NCBI GenBank assembly: GCA_930367205.1
Contig: OV884011.1
Span: 118,727,866-118,791,865 of the forward strand
Direction: 5' to 3'
Origin: Acanthosoma haemorrhoidale
Lineage: Eukaryota > Arthropoda > Insecta > Hemiptera > Acanthosomatidae
Length of the DNA stretch: 64,000 nt
Position numbers and translations under genes: made by a program. Position 1 is the stretch's first letter. Every line of letters begins with the position of its first letter. A model generated the notes under the pieces. That model saw only the letters and a list, made by a program, of their open reading frames with translations. It was not told the DNA's origin and did no database searches. Below are positions 1 to 14,200 of the stretch, one piece after another.

Positions 1-77
1 TGGAACTACAATTAGCACCTCACCCCCCACTTAAAATTGTAAATCTATCTGTTTGAGAAAGCTATGTTTCATTTCAG

Positions 78-2182
78 TGATGAGGAAGTTAGAAGAGAAG
101 CAAAGAAACCTCTCTACATGAGTGGTGAAGAAAAAGCCATTAAGCCTGGAAATTTTCCTTCTCTTCTTGCACTTTTACATGAACGAGACTCAGAAAAACC
201 ACTTCATGCAATGCTTCTCAAAGAAGTACGTTCTGTTTTCATATTTTTTACATATATTATTCATATATTTAAATTCTATATTTTTTTCATTTAATTTATT
301 ACTTTATATTTAACTTTTACGTTATCTCAAGGTTCTGTTAATAAAAATAGGATAAAGTTCTGGCAAAAGGAATAAATGTTTATTACACATATGTTCATTA
401 AAATTAATATACAAATTAACTATGTACGTAATAAAAGAATACTATTAAAACTAAGTTTAAAATTACCTTAATTTACGTAGTTATACTAATACTGGCCAGT
501 GTTTCTTTGTGTTGTCGAGCGGTGCATTCTTCCTTTGTCTTGATGCGTAGCGTGGTCCGGATCCTCTTCTTTGTCTTGATGCGTAGCGGGTGAAAGTGCG
601 GGGGGGCCAGCCTCGTGCTTGAGCTTCCTGGTAGGTCTCGTCTCTTCGGTCCCAGATAAAAGAGTGTGCCCTCTTGCTTCTCGGTATTCCTATATATCTC
701 GCATCTCTCCGCTGCCTTATTGATCTTTCAACTGTTTATTCAATGCCAGTTGTGTCGGATATTTATACTTTGCTTGATTTGAAGTTTATAAAATGAAATA
801 TTTATAATAAATTATTGATATTATTTTTATTAAAAATATTAATAGTTAATATAACGGCAATAAAAACGTTCATCCTTTCATAGGCATGAACCACGGATCG
901 TTCGTACGTTCTTCAACGCTTGCTTTTTCCGAGTTTATTTCAAAAACACCATCAAAAATCGCAACATTAAAATGTCACAACAATATATATATATTATTTT
1001 TTTATGGTCCATGGATTAAGAAGGCGATAAAAAAAAGGGTGGTGCTTGAAAAACAAGATGGCGAGATCGTTGTTCTTTTGGTGATCCCGTGAGACGGAGT
1101 GTTAAAGTAAGAAAGTGAAATTTGTGAAACTTTGAAAATTTTTTATTTAATGGTGATAGGGCATATAGGAGAACGGTTGACAGAAGAAGAGTTTTATCAA
1201 AGTAAGAAGATTGAGGTGATAGCGGTGGATTTTACACATGTAAAAACTTAGAAATGGAATTTTATGTAATGTTTTAATCTTAGTATGTTTATTTGTACAA
1301 TCAAGTTTGTAAATGTTAAAAGCTATATAAAAATTTTAAATTTAAAATTAATTAAAACCTTATTATGAAAGTATTGTCAACCCAGCAATGTAAACACTTG
1401 ATGGTACAATTACATTTGTAATGTAAATGGTTGAAATGCAAAATGTAAAATTTTGGTGACACAAAATCTGATGTCATTTAGTTATAAGAAAATGCAAATT
1501 GTTAAAGTGCTAGCTAAAAAAGTGAAAGTAAAATCAAAAGTGAAGTGGAATAAAAAAATTTTATCGACAAGCTCAAAAAAATATTGTGATATTTGAATAT
1601 TTGATATTTGAACACGACCCGAATGTTGTGATATTGGATATAACAACTGTAAAATTTATTTATCAAGAACTTGAAATTAAAAGATTTAATTGAACCATGT
1701 ATCAAGAAGGGGGTAAAAACAAAAGAGGAAAGTTATGAAAAACAAGATGGCTATTGTTGTTGTTCTAAGAGAACACAGTACGTTAGCGTCACTCTTGTTA
1801 CGATCAGTCCATGAGATGAGACATGTTAGCTGTAGATTGTGTGTCAGAAAAACTTTGAAATTTCTTTTGGTTAGTGGTTATTGGACTTATAGCAGAACCA
1901 GGAAGAGAAATTGCACGAAAAGAAAAAGGATTGATTTGGTTTGAAGATAATTGATGAGGATTAAAGAAGAAGAAGAAGCAAAATTGTAAAAACATATTTA
2001 TATAATTTAAGTTGTTTTTTTTTTTTTGGAATATTAAATTCACCTTTTGCCAGAATTATTTATTTATTAGCAGAACCTTAAAACCTCAGATAAGAAAAAT
2101 TTAAAGATAAATTAAAAAATAAATTTTATTTCTTTAAAAAATGTAATAATATATATATATATTTATTATATATATATATATT

Positions 2183-2232
<50 letters not shown>

Positions 2233-5200
2233 AAGCCTTTGAGGCTTAACTGAATTGATTGAACTATTCGAAAGCTAAATTGTATTAAAATTTTTATGCT
2301 AGCCTCATTCTCATCAAAATAAGATCAAAAGTGATTGCTTTTCATTTTAGATAGTCCTTTACCTGAGGCTTTGCTTGGCTGCAGATGCTGGAGTCGAAAG
2401 CACCAATGAACAAATCACTCATCCATCTGAATCCAGCCCTCTAATAACAAAATATCTTGAGAAACTTGAATCAGGTTTACTCCAGGCATATATTATGATG
2501 CTCTTCCGTCTACTGAAAGAAGATTCAGGTAATTGGTTTGAAAAAGAATATATTGTAATGAGGTAAAAACGTACAGTTTAATTCATAATTAATTTACAAA
2601 AAATTTTAATTTGTAAACATAAACTGATCCGCGTATCAACCAGTTTTAATAATTGCAAGAAAATTTATTATAATATTCAACTTCCTCTCTGGCTTTTTAG
2701 ATACAGAAGTACAACTAAAATATTTAATTGATATGTAAATTACAATTTAAATTATTTCTGTGATGCTAGTTAATTTTATTTAACTTTTCCTTTTTACCAA
2801 TCAAATCCTTAAAACTAACATACCTAAAACTAAAATAACTTCATATTTTTATTATTAATATAGTGATGTTGAAAATAAATAAGCAATCAAACTTATTTTA
2901 CCTTTTAATTATTTTTAACAATTTTTATTATTCATATTCCAGGTATTGTCCCATTGGCCGCACTGCTAGAGATTATAGGATGTCTATATCCATCTCTTGC
3001 AGACAAACATATCGATAAAATTAGCATCTTTAAGGTATGAATGGAAATTTTACTTAAGATAATAATTTTTAGTGTTCCAACTAGTTGATATAATTTAGAT
3101 ATAATTATAAATTATTCTTTGTAGAAACTGGCTGCTGACGGTAATAATGACAGTGTTAGGGACCTAGCCGCTGAGATCTGGGGTGCCCTCGCTTCGAGAC
3201 TAGAACCGCCCCCATTCAATGAGCTTCAATCAAATATACTGGCATTAGGACATCTCACCTCTCGGATAGAGAACCCACCTATGCAGCATCTCAATGCAAT
3301 ATGTAAGAGCTACTTTATAGAGTTTAGTGGGTTTCTTTTAAACCAGAAACGCTTATGTTTTCACCTTGTCGGTCTACACCTCCTGTTCAAGCTAAAGGCA
3401 TAAAATTTTATGTGGAGCTCCCATTAAATATTGGGAAGACACGAATAATGGAATCATTTCCATAAAACATGATTAAGTGTCATTTATTAATTAATTGGTA
3501 TTAAAAATATATTTGTTTTTGATTTTAATGGGTTTCAAATTTAAGATCTCGATGTATGTCCTGATTAGCAAAATGTAATTTTTGCTTTGTATATTTAAAT
3601 TATATATATAGGTCATTAATATTATTTTAGCACCTGTAATAAAACCCTTAATTGACATTTCCAAAAACAGAAACGCTTGTTCCTGTTTAACTCTTATACA
3701 TGTTTGCTAGTCTTTTCTAGTAATTTTGAGTACCCTGTTTGATGAAAGTCATTTTTGGTTTGTCCAGCAACAAAATAGCTGTATAATCACTGAAGTATTA
3801 TTAGTTTTTATCATTTTTTGGTAAACATGTAAATGGCTTGAAGGTGTGTAATATTGTTTTTATTGCTTACTTTTAGACAAATAGGCAATGATGGTAGAAT
3901 GATAATTGTAGTTTTTTGGACTCTTCTGCACCAGTATCATTCATTACAAACAAATTGTGATAATATAAATTACAGGAAATACCTGCTAGTTTAGTTTGTT
4001 GTTTATGTTCAACAATAGATCCTCGACCACGCTGTATATGTTTTGGTTGACATATTTATATGAATATGTGAAAAAAAAGTTTTTTACTTTCAAACTTTAA
4101 CTTTCCCAAAGCTAAAAAGTTGTTTAAACTTTAAATATCTGATTTTTTGATGAATTTATTGATCAAGCAAGCCATAAAAATGGGTATCTAATGCTGTTTC
4201 AATAAGTTTTTTATTTTGTTGTTATTTTAGCTATTTACAATTTTTTTTTTTTTTTTTTTTTGAAACCCCCTATTTAATTGATCCAGGTGGCTTAACGAAC
4301 AAATTAATTGTAGAAAGAAAGACATTGGAATTAATGTTTATTTTAGTTAGTGTTGTTTTTAATTAGTGTTCATATTTCCTTATCCATTACTTATGTTCTA
4401 ATAGGCCAGAGCATCAATGAACAAAACACTCGTCTAGCCGGCCTAACATCTGTGGCATTGATTGCTCAGTCAGCCAAACTGCACCTGCCAGACACTCAGC
4501 TCGAAGGGCTACTTGACAATCTTTTAGAGGTTCCTAAATTTATGTTTTAAATCTTACATATTAATTGTATCAGGTGCAACATTTAACTTGATATTTCGCC
4601 TATTTATTTCAGATATTCTTTAAAAATGAATTAAACAAAGGCAAAGAAAAGGCCATAACTGCAGTAGGATACCTTTGCATAGCTGAAGCTCGTACAAAGC
4701 TAAGATCAAAAGTTGTTGATAAATTATTAGAATCGCCCAAAGAGGTATGTACCAACTTCACCTTAATTATAAATATTGCACTTATTTAACATTTTTTCTT
4801 GCAGAATATTTGATTATTTTATATGTTAATTACATGTTTTTATGATTAAAATAAAATTTTATCAGGTTAAAGACATAGAGGTTATCCTTTGCTCTGGGCA
4901 GTGTTTGATCTCTGCTATTATGGGAAGTGATAGTCCCCTAGCAGGTATAAATATCTTCACTTTGGTATTTATATATTTTTAGTTAGCTAGTAAATTGATA
5001 ATAATTCAAATACAATTGATTTGCAAGGTGATCCATGGACTAGAGAGAAAAATGTTCCCCAGAGTGAAGGCTCAAGCGGATTGGCTGGTACTTCCATTGA
5101 AAGAATTTTGTCCACCCTAGCCGAAGACAGGCGACCAGCAGTAAGGCAGGTAGAGTGATCAATTTTAAAACAGTTTAGTAATGCATACCTTTGACACCTT

Positions 5201-8200
5201 AGATCACTGTGCCTGCTTTCCAAATTATAAAATCACTACCCTTTTCTAACAACTTTATCCAATGGTTCCTGCATTTTTTTGTAACCATACCCACGTTGTA
5301 ATCAACAGAATTAATGATTATAATATGTATGCAATATCATAAAAGTGAGTGCTGACCCTTTTGAACCGACTCGACGTTTACATTTTTAATCTTAATCAGT
5401 AAAAAAAGAAAACAAGTACACTGTAAATTTAAAATTATTGATGGCCACAAAAAATATGTCATGTGGTGGTAAAAATTATAACAGCTAATATTTAAAAGAT
5501 AATTATCGTAATGTGAGAGTATATGAAATACCTTTCACAAATTCGTATATTTTTGGTTGGCAATTAAAAGTAGGATTGATGATGTCATTCAAGCTTTTTT
5601 TTCTTATAAAAAAGCAAGAAAAATAAATTTATAAACAAGCTTACATTTTATCATTATCTGTAAAATTGTTTAAACAAAAGTAATAATTTTTTTATATTTA
5701 TTTATCAATGTTCATAAATTGTTAATAATCACTCTTCATTTAGAAAAACAAATTGGGTACCTCCCTAGGTTGTAAAAGCTCTTGGTTCTCCATCATACTT
5801 GTTAATTCCTAGTGTTCTCGCTCATGTTCACATGCAACATCCACCTGTTTCATGGCGTCCCCTACCAATGCATTCTTGATGTCAAGCTGCTCTCTCCCAG
5901 ACCAGCTAATGCTAATAATTTTAAAAGAACTATGTGAGCCTCCGCCTCTCAGTGTTTATTTTCCATACTTCTAGTATTTCAATAATTATGTATACATTTA
6001 GTTAATAAAAAAAATAGAAAAATGAATAAATTCAGTTTTTTATATTGTTCCAGCCAGTTTTCAAAGCTCTGAATTATTTTATGGGCTTGGTCAGTTAAAA
6101 GCGAAATTAGAGAGGTTATCTCAGTTTACCTTAGAGCACAGGCAGGCTTTTATGGGAAAAATTAAGATAAAGAATTTAAAGATAACTTAATTTATCCTGG
6201 TTAATTCAAAATTATCAATAAATAATTGCCAATTAATAACAAAATAAAATATTTTTTAGTAATTGTTGTATCCATCAGCCAGCTCTATCTATAAATTTGT
6301 ATTATTTATTACTTAATTTAAACTACACGACAGGGATTGCTTGATGATGGATTGAATGAGTCACATTTATTGTAGGGTTCATCATAAAAATGTATTCAGA
6401 AGGATATTGTGCATAAGTTGTGATATTCAATAAAAATAGACAAATATTAACATAATAACTTCAAAACAACAAATATTAGATGAAAATTGTGCCTGGAAAA
6501 GCTAGAATATTATATATGGTAGATGAGTACTACCATAGTACTCATAGTGCTTAGAGTCCTAATTAACATGCTATTGCTAAGCATTTTTTGAGTAACCAGA
6601 AATTTAATATTCTACTGTTAGAAGAAATTAATTTTTTCTAACTTTATTGCAATCAGTGGGAGTTTTATGTTGAACTTAGTGTTCTGATTTTGGTGACAGT
6701 TTTGTGGTAATCCTGTATGTGTGGCACACTCTTACTAATTGCGAAGTCGAGGAGAGAGTCTTAATTGTTGATTTCTTAATTTGTCCATGTAACTTGAACT
6801 TTACCCTTCTGGTACAGTTAATTTTTTTTTTTTTAATTCTGTATCCATAGGACATTGTCTGCCCTTCTGGCATTATATATTCTGTTATGTATACAGTTAT
6901 CATAATAGGTCTTCAATTTAATTTTTATTTATCACTTAACCTTTACCAATCATTTTATTTTTATATTATATCTGTTGTAGTTTCTACATGCTTGTGATGT
7001 ACAGTAACAATTTTCTTTAATTAAACACTGTATAAGAATTTCACCTTTCATTGACATTCCCAATATGATTTGGTTACTGTTTTTACCTGCTCATTACATA
7101 TTATTATTACATGTATCCAGCTGTCTATGTCCACAGGCTGTTAGACAGTGAGTCAGTTTTTGCCCAAAATTTTCAGATTGGGATTTTGTAACCCAAGATC
7201 CAATTTTCGCTGGTTACCCCCGAAGCGAAATTATACTTTTATTTGTGCCTTTGAATCTTTTATTTATTAATATTAATGACCATCTGGCCATAACATATAA
7301 TGAAAAAAAAATCCACTGAGCCTTGTTAAAAAAATATTTCAGACATTGTGTTTTTGGCTCTTGGCTGTGACCAAACATTGTTCACAAATCGAGACTGTTA
7401 AGATAAAGCTTGCTGAAATCCAGTCTGGATTCATCGATCTTCTTACTGACAACAATGGTAAATTATTTATTTTTCTTACTTATAAGCTGATTGCAGATAA
7501 AGATTGATATCCAATAATTAAATTACTTATATATTAAATCTGTATTTAGGCTTAGTGCAAGAAGGTGCCGGCAAAGGTCTAGCTCTAGTTTATGATGCTG
7601 GCGATGAAAAGACCAGGGGAGACTTGGTCAAAACAGTTGTTGAACAGCTCAGTTCAGGAAAAAGACTTGGTCAAGTTTCGAGTGAAACAAAGCTTTTTGA
7701 AGAGGGTGAGCTTGGAGAAACACCTACTGGGTTCGTATTTCCTTTTTTTTTTTTTGCTTCAATAATGCTAAAAGTTTCTAGGTCATTCTGATCATAATAG
7801 TACAGAATACAAAATAATAAATGCACACAATGTTGTATGTTGTTTATGATTAAATAAAGCTTTCAGTATACCTTCACCTTTTTTTCTATAACACGACAGG
7901 GGTAAATTGTCTACTTACAAGGAGCTGTGTACCTTGGCATCTGACTTGAATCAGCCTGATCTTATATATAAGTTCATGGCCCTTGCACATCATAATGCAA
8001 TCTGGAATTCAAAAAAGGTAGTTATATTTTTGAATACATGTAGATAAATAGTTTGATAGATGAATGTGTACAATAATTGATTTTATATCCTAGGGTGCTG
8101 CATTCACTGTAGCTTCTCTTGCTCAGAAAGCTGGTCCAGAATTTCAGGAACATTTACCTTCAGTTCTTGTTAGACTTTACAGGTAAAAACTAAGAATTTT

Positions 8201-11200
8201 TTCTCAGAAAAAGTTGTTATTCTAAAATTTTATTTAAAATGTTTCATTTATTGTATATTATTATACAAATCCAGGTACCAGTATGATCCAGTCGGTCATG
8301 TGAGACAGGCAATGGCTGGAATTTGGTCATCATTGGCTACACAAGATACAGTAACGATATTTCTCTTAACTTGAATGGTGGTTGATGGGTTCCTTTATAT
8401 GTAAGGTGATGCAATAAACTATACTTATTGCCTTCTCATCCAACCAAATATAAATTCAATCATCATGTCCATCTAAAATTAATAAATATAAATGTTGATA
8501 AATTAAAATATGATCACATATTGATCTAAATAAATAAAATTGTTAAAATATGGTCTATAAATTAATTATAATTAAAAATTAATGGTTGCTATAAAACTAT
8601 AAATTTCTGAACTGAGACAAATAAGTAAATAAAATCAATTAACAACTTAAATCAAATCTAGGATGTGTTTACAGGTTGTAAGTTAGGTTATTTTCATCAG
8701 CAACAATCTCTGCACACAAATCAATAATTTTTTATATGGACTAGTGCATTTATCATTAGCGCCCCATGATTTTACTTGCTTTAATCTAACAGTAATATAT
8801 AATTTTAAAAATATTTTGATCACTAGCAAGTCATGTTTTTCTGATGATTTTTGTTTGTTGTTGAAACTTGATAATGGCAGCGTGAGCTGTGAAAGCTGTA
8901 GTGGTATAATACATTACTGAACTACAGTTCAGGCAGAGAAGAATATTAAATTAAATCCTTAAAATACTTTTTTATAGTGTTATTGTGATGATTAATTTTT
9001 ATTGTTATTGATATTTTGAGTTTTAACTTAGATGAATATTGTTTAGGCCAGAAGTTAGTAATCCCCGATTTAGATAACTCAGTTCAAAGAAGATGGTGTG
9101 GTAAATAAGAAGGCTTTTTTGGGATAAGGTTCACTTCACAGTTTTGATGCTTAACTTAAAAAAAAAATTTTAAAATAAAGTGATAAGCAGTAAAAGCAAT
9201 TAATCTAAATTGGCAAAATGTGGAAAATGGTTTCAATCACAAATTTAACCATAATTGTACGAGTGCAGATCATTTTGACTATTATGTAGGGGCCAGTCCA
9301 TCATAACCCTTGTTTCTGTGGTATCAACCTTCTCCGTGTTTGTTGTTCCCTGAATAGTTTCAGCTTATATGTATAGTGGGGGGGGGGAGTTGTCCAACAA
9401 GGGTCAGCATCTCCCGGACAGTCTTTTGTACCATCAAATTTTTTTTACCTTCCCCGGCTGAATGGTGAAAGATCAGAATTTTGGAGGCCTCTTTAGGAAA
9501 GTCAGAAATGTCTTGGATCCTGATGAAGAGATTTTGACACCCAAGTACATGATGATTTCCAGATATAATAGACCGTATGTGACCAAGCAAGTTGGGCAGT
9601 TGCCTTCAAGAGCTTAGCTTAAGGTGGCTTAGCTTGCGGTGTTTAATGGAAAACTCAACCCTGGACCTCTCTTGATCAATTGCAGAACACAGGCATGGTT
9701 GCAGGGCTATTCCAGATGAAACCCTGGGCTGATGGACCCCTTTTAAAATAATGGGTAAAACCAATGAATCCAAGCCATCCAAGGTCAGGCCTTACCATAA
9801 TTTATATAATCTGGTTTATCCAAAGATATCAAACCTTCATGGCTGCTTATCCCTGGGTATACACATCTTTTAGCCCAACTGATTGGTGTGTATACTCCAG
9901 TACATTCTATTATGTAATATAATATAATATATATAATAGCTGTTTGTGTAGAACATTCCTGAGGCAATTTTGAAGTAACTACACTGCTCATCACTGTGCG
10001 AGACACAAGGGGTACGACTTGTTTTCAAAGTTCCCCCCTCATTTCATTAGGTGAAAAGAAGTGAGATTGGTAGCCAAGTTTAATTGTTTTTGCAATAAAT
10101 TGTATTTACCCGAAATTCTATAACCACTGTGTATTTCAGAAATATCCAGTTGATGTGTAACGTTCTTCTAATATGAGAACTATTTTCCAGTAAGTTTTGT
10201 TTAATTCTTGAATTTTAGGTGACTGGCTCGGTTGAGAGGGTTTGGTCTCGCCTTGATAATGGTATTTTATTCCACCGAAGGCATTTCAATGGAAAACTTG
10301 TGAGAAGACAATAAGTGTAGTTAATAATATCATCTTCAGGCATTTATTTACTTTATGTTTATAATCATGTTTACATATCACAGAAACTAAAACCTTAAAT
10401 TACTTACTATTTTCAAGTATTAAGTTGTCTTATGCTTTGCTTTTGATTTGTATTTATGAATGAAACAAAATTATTTTCCGTCATGCATCAAGCCATTTAC
10501 AGCATGCTCAATTAGACATAGTCAAATATTTCAAAGCTAAATTTTTTATTTCTTAGTTTAAAAAAATATACAAAAGAAAATATTGATTGCTTGAGTTTAG
10601 CTAAATAAATTTTTTATTTAGGTTGTCAAATATCGAGGACAAATATTCAATGATTTACTGTCAAACCTTACCGCCCGAGAATGGCGGGTGCGCTACTCAT
10701 CATGTCGTGCTATTACTGATCTCATGAGAGGACCAGCTGGAACTTTTCTTGTTGAGGTAACAGTTTATTAAATATTTTGAATCAAAATGTTAAATATTTT
10801 CTTAATCATTATATTTCCTCCTAAAATATAAGCTATGGTGATTTGTGCATGATTGCATACATTGTACTGAATTTAAAAATCTAGTTTCTTGAAAAAATAT
10901 ATTATAATTTACTATTGGCCCTGTCCAAGTGCCCAAATTGTACAAGTAGTGTTTGATTATCACTATTTTTAGCAGATTAAAATGCCTTATTTACTTATCT
11001 TTTTAAAGCAAAAATAAATATAAATATCATTTATTAATGAAATATCTTATTTCAGGAAAAGAAAGACCATCTGCCAGAACTATGGATTGAAATATTTAGA
11101 GTTATGGATGACGTTCATAAGGACACCAGGCATGAAGCTACTAGGACAGCAGCTAGCTTATCAAAGGTATAAACAAATAATTATTAGCCAAGAAAAATGT

Positions 11201-14200
11201 ATACAGACAGGATACAAACTCAAATCTGGGCCTCCCAGACTTGTATCATTCTGATATATTAGACTGGAATTCCGACATATAAGATATATACATATCTCAT
11301 AATTTCATACAATTCTGCAGCACAGGCAAACTAGCCTCTCTATAACTTAAATTAGTGCTCATATTATGACCCTGGTGTCAGCCTTCCATACCCACCATGT
11401 TACATTGCTTACAGTCTTTGTGAAAGCTTAACCAAAGAGAATTTAATTTGGGAGATCACCACTTGTGCAAGCTAGTTCAGTTGGTAGAACCCCTGATTAT
11501 GTATTAGGGAAGTCCTGAATTCAAAACGTAATCCTCCCTATACATTTTTGCTTTGGCTAATAATTATTAATGATTGTGGGATCTTTTACACAATTACTAT
11601 ATCAACTAAGAACTCATTATTGCAGTAGTCTTGTTGTTGATCCAGCAAGGAAATTCTTTATACTAAAAGAGGTGCAAGTAATCATATTTTTACTAACTGT
11701 GTTTCTATTCAATACCAGAAAGTAAGAGAAAAAATGAAATATACCAAAATCGCTCCTGTTTCTAAAATGTATGAGCTTTCTCAAGTCCCAGGTCATTTCA
11801 GACAAATTTTGTAATTTCAATTTTTTTTTTTGTAAAATTAGTAAATAAAATATTAAATTAAATTAAAAAAAAAATTACAAGTTCACTTATTCTTGGGTCT
11901 ACATGCAAATGATGCTAGAATTCTTAGGTATATTTACTTTTATATTTAAAAAATGAGTTTGACTCATGTTTCAAATAAAAATTATCAGACTAACTAACCA
12001 ACTGACCTTTTCTCCATATTCAAAAGTATACCCTGCACAATAAAAGTAAATGAACCTCATCAATTATGTTATACTGTTATAATATATTATGGTGAATGTA
12101 CCCCAATGCACTGTTAAAAATTATATTAGCCTTAAAATGTACTGGTATAGACTACACAGTCACTTGGCAATTTTTCCAGATTGGCATGTATTAAGGCATG
12201 GTCAATTGTCCAAAATAATGTAAACCAAATTCATCAGCGTGGGCTCATATAAGATGAGACCAGGGCAGGGATTTGATCTGACTAGATTAGATGACAACTA
12301 TTTCAAAGACTAAAGATATGTGACCTGCCTAGGACAGCCCAGAGAACAACTAGAGGCCATAACCACTTCCCCTCCCCCCCCAATGACCATTACCATAGCA
12401 CCCTTCTCAATTTCTTTTTATTGTTGTATTAGCTCCGTTTGGCATGAACACTATTCAGAACCTTGATAGGAACTAGAATTACTTCATTCCCACCCCCTTT
12501 CAAAGTTAGTTTACAACAAATTTATATTTGTATGTACTGCATAGTACTTGATGAAAAGTTCATCTAGTTCTTGAACAAGAGATGTTATAAACACGATGAT
12601 AATTTCAAGAAGCAGCCAGGTTAGGATACTCCCTCTGCTAATGATGTTTTTTCAGTAAAGAGCTTATATAAGAAAGTCCTGCAACAAAAGCTGGAATATA
12701 TTTATTATTTTTATGAAATTTGTCACAGCTTCTCGAACTATAGGTCCACTTGAGCTTTAATATAGCCATAGTTTCTTTGAAGTGATTATTTAACATTTAT
12801 ATTTTATACAAAAAAATTTTATTTTCACAGATTTGCGCAACCCCTGTCATCGTTCCTGTGCTTTTAGAGAAAGGTATAACTAATCCAGCTGCAGAAGTGA
12901 GAATTTTAAGGTAAAGGCTTGCTTCATATAATATTACCAGTGCACCAGGAATCTCCACCCCCTTGTCCCTCATGCTTAAATAAGATGATATGGTGGTCCC
13001 ATGAATGTGCAGACACAACTTGCACTAGTGTAGGAAGATGGGTAGATCCATAAAAAGGCATACAGGTCTTCTTTTTTCCATTCAAAAATGAATATCTTGG
13101 TAGAAAATAGGTTCATAGATTACAGAAGGAAGAACTAAATTTACTTAAAATTGTTTTTAAGTGAGTGTAATACAAAGAGAAACATTTATAATTTATAACA
13201 TTTATAAATATCGTTATGTCAGACAGAAAATGTCCTAAAAAAGTGGTTTACAATTCACTGAAAAGGTTATAAAACTTTCTAAAATATGGTTAAAAAAAAC
13301 ACTGCAGTGAAATACACTGATGAACCAGAAAAGGTACAAATTTCACTGTAAAACTGCTGTATCTATGCTGTTTTCACTTTTTGTGCCATGGATCGTTTAG
13401 TAGAAAATTTAATTTCCTACTACTTTTGTTCTTTCTCATTTTTCTCTAAAAGAACACTGCTTGAGTTATCAGCGTTCAAAGGAAAAACACTGTTTGTAAG
13501 TCCTTGAAATAAGGAGCGATATACACCAATGGGAAGAAAACAGGGCTAACATAATTTTTATTCAAGGGGGGACATCAATGAGTTTTGGAAGTTTTGCTTA
13601 TAAAAAAATAGAAGTGAAATTCCAAAATTTTCAAGTCGGTGAGCTATTTCTGCAGTTAAAGAGCCATCATTCATCAAAATTGGGATTGTTGACTCAGCAA
13701 TTAATTTGTACTATCATATTGCAGCTTTATATAAAATAAATAATCTATATCTATTTCCATATTTTTCAAGGGCAAAGTATATATCTGTGGCAATCATGAA
13801 AAACCAGATAAGTCAAAATCATTGACTTTTCAGGAGAGCACCTTAAGTTTTGTAACAATTCCAAAATACTGGAATGACATCAATTATTTTCAGGCACAGA
13901 TTTTTCTGTGTTATAATAGTGTTGATACTTGGAAAATATAATCCAATTCTTTAAAGAATTCGTTATTTTATAACATTTTTTAGTTTAACATAATGAGATA
14001 ACCACATTTTATCATGACATTCCTTATGTTTGTTTTTTAATTATGCATTAAAGCAATAATTATCTGTTACCGAATAAAAACTCCTAGGACAATAATAGTA
14101 AACTTTTAGTTTTAATTTGTATCAATAGGTGGATAGCATAATACAAAAACACTGGTTATCAATTTAAAATATAAAATTGTTTTATTGAAATTAAATTCTA

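Noticed and set aside
9360..10006. Minus-strand open frames in a GC-richer part of an ECM29 intron
   Set aside because: No recognisable domain; probably old repeat DNA, but no family or ends could be defined.
10219..10314. Possible extra ECM29 exon after an acceptor-like TTTTAG, open for about 31 codons
   Set aside because: The frame ends in a stop without a donor, and exon 8275-8350 joins exon 10622-10756 directly in phase with the expected protein sequence.
11459..11535. Functional tRNA gene
   Set aside because: A-box and B-box are recognisable but the acceptor stem and anticodon arm do not pair convincingly; it fits a tRNA-derived element.
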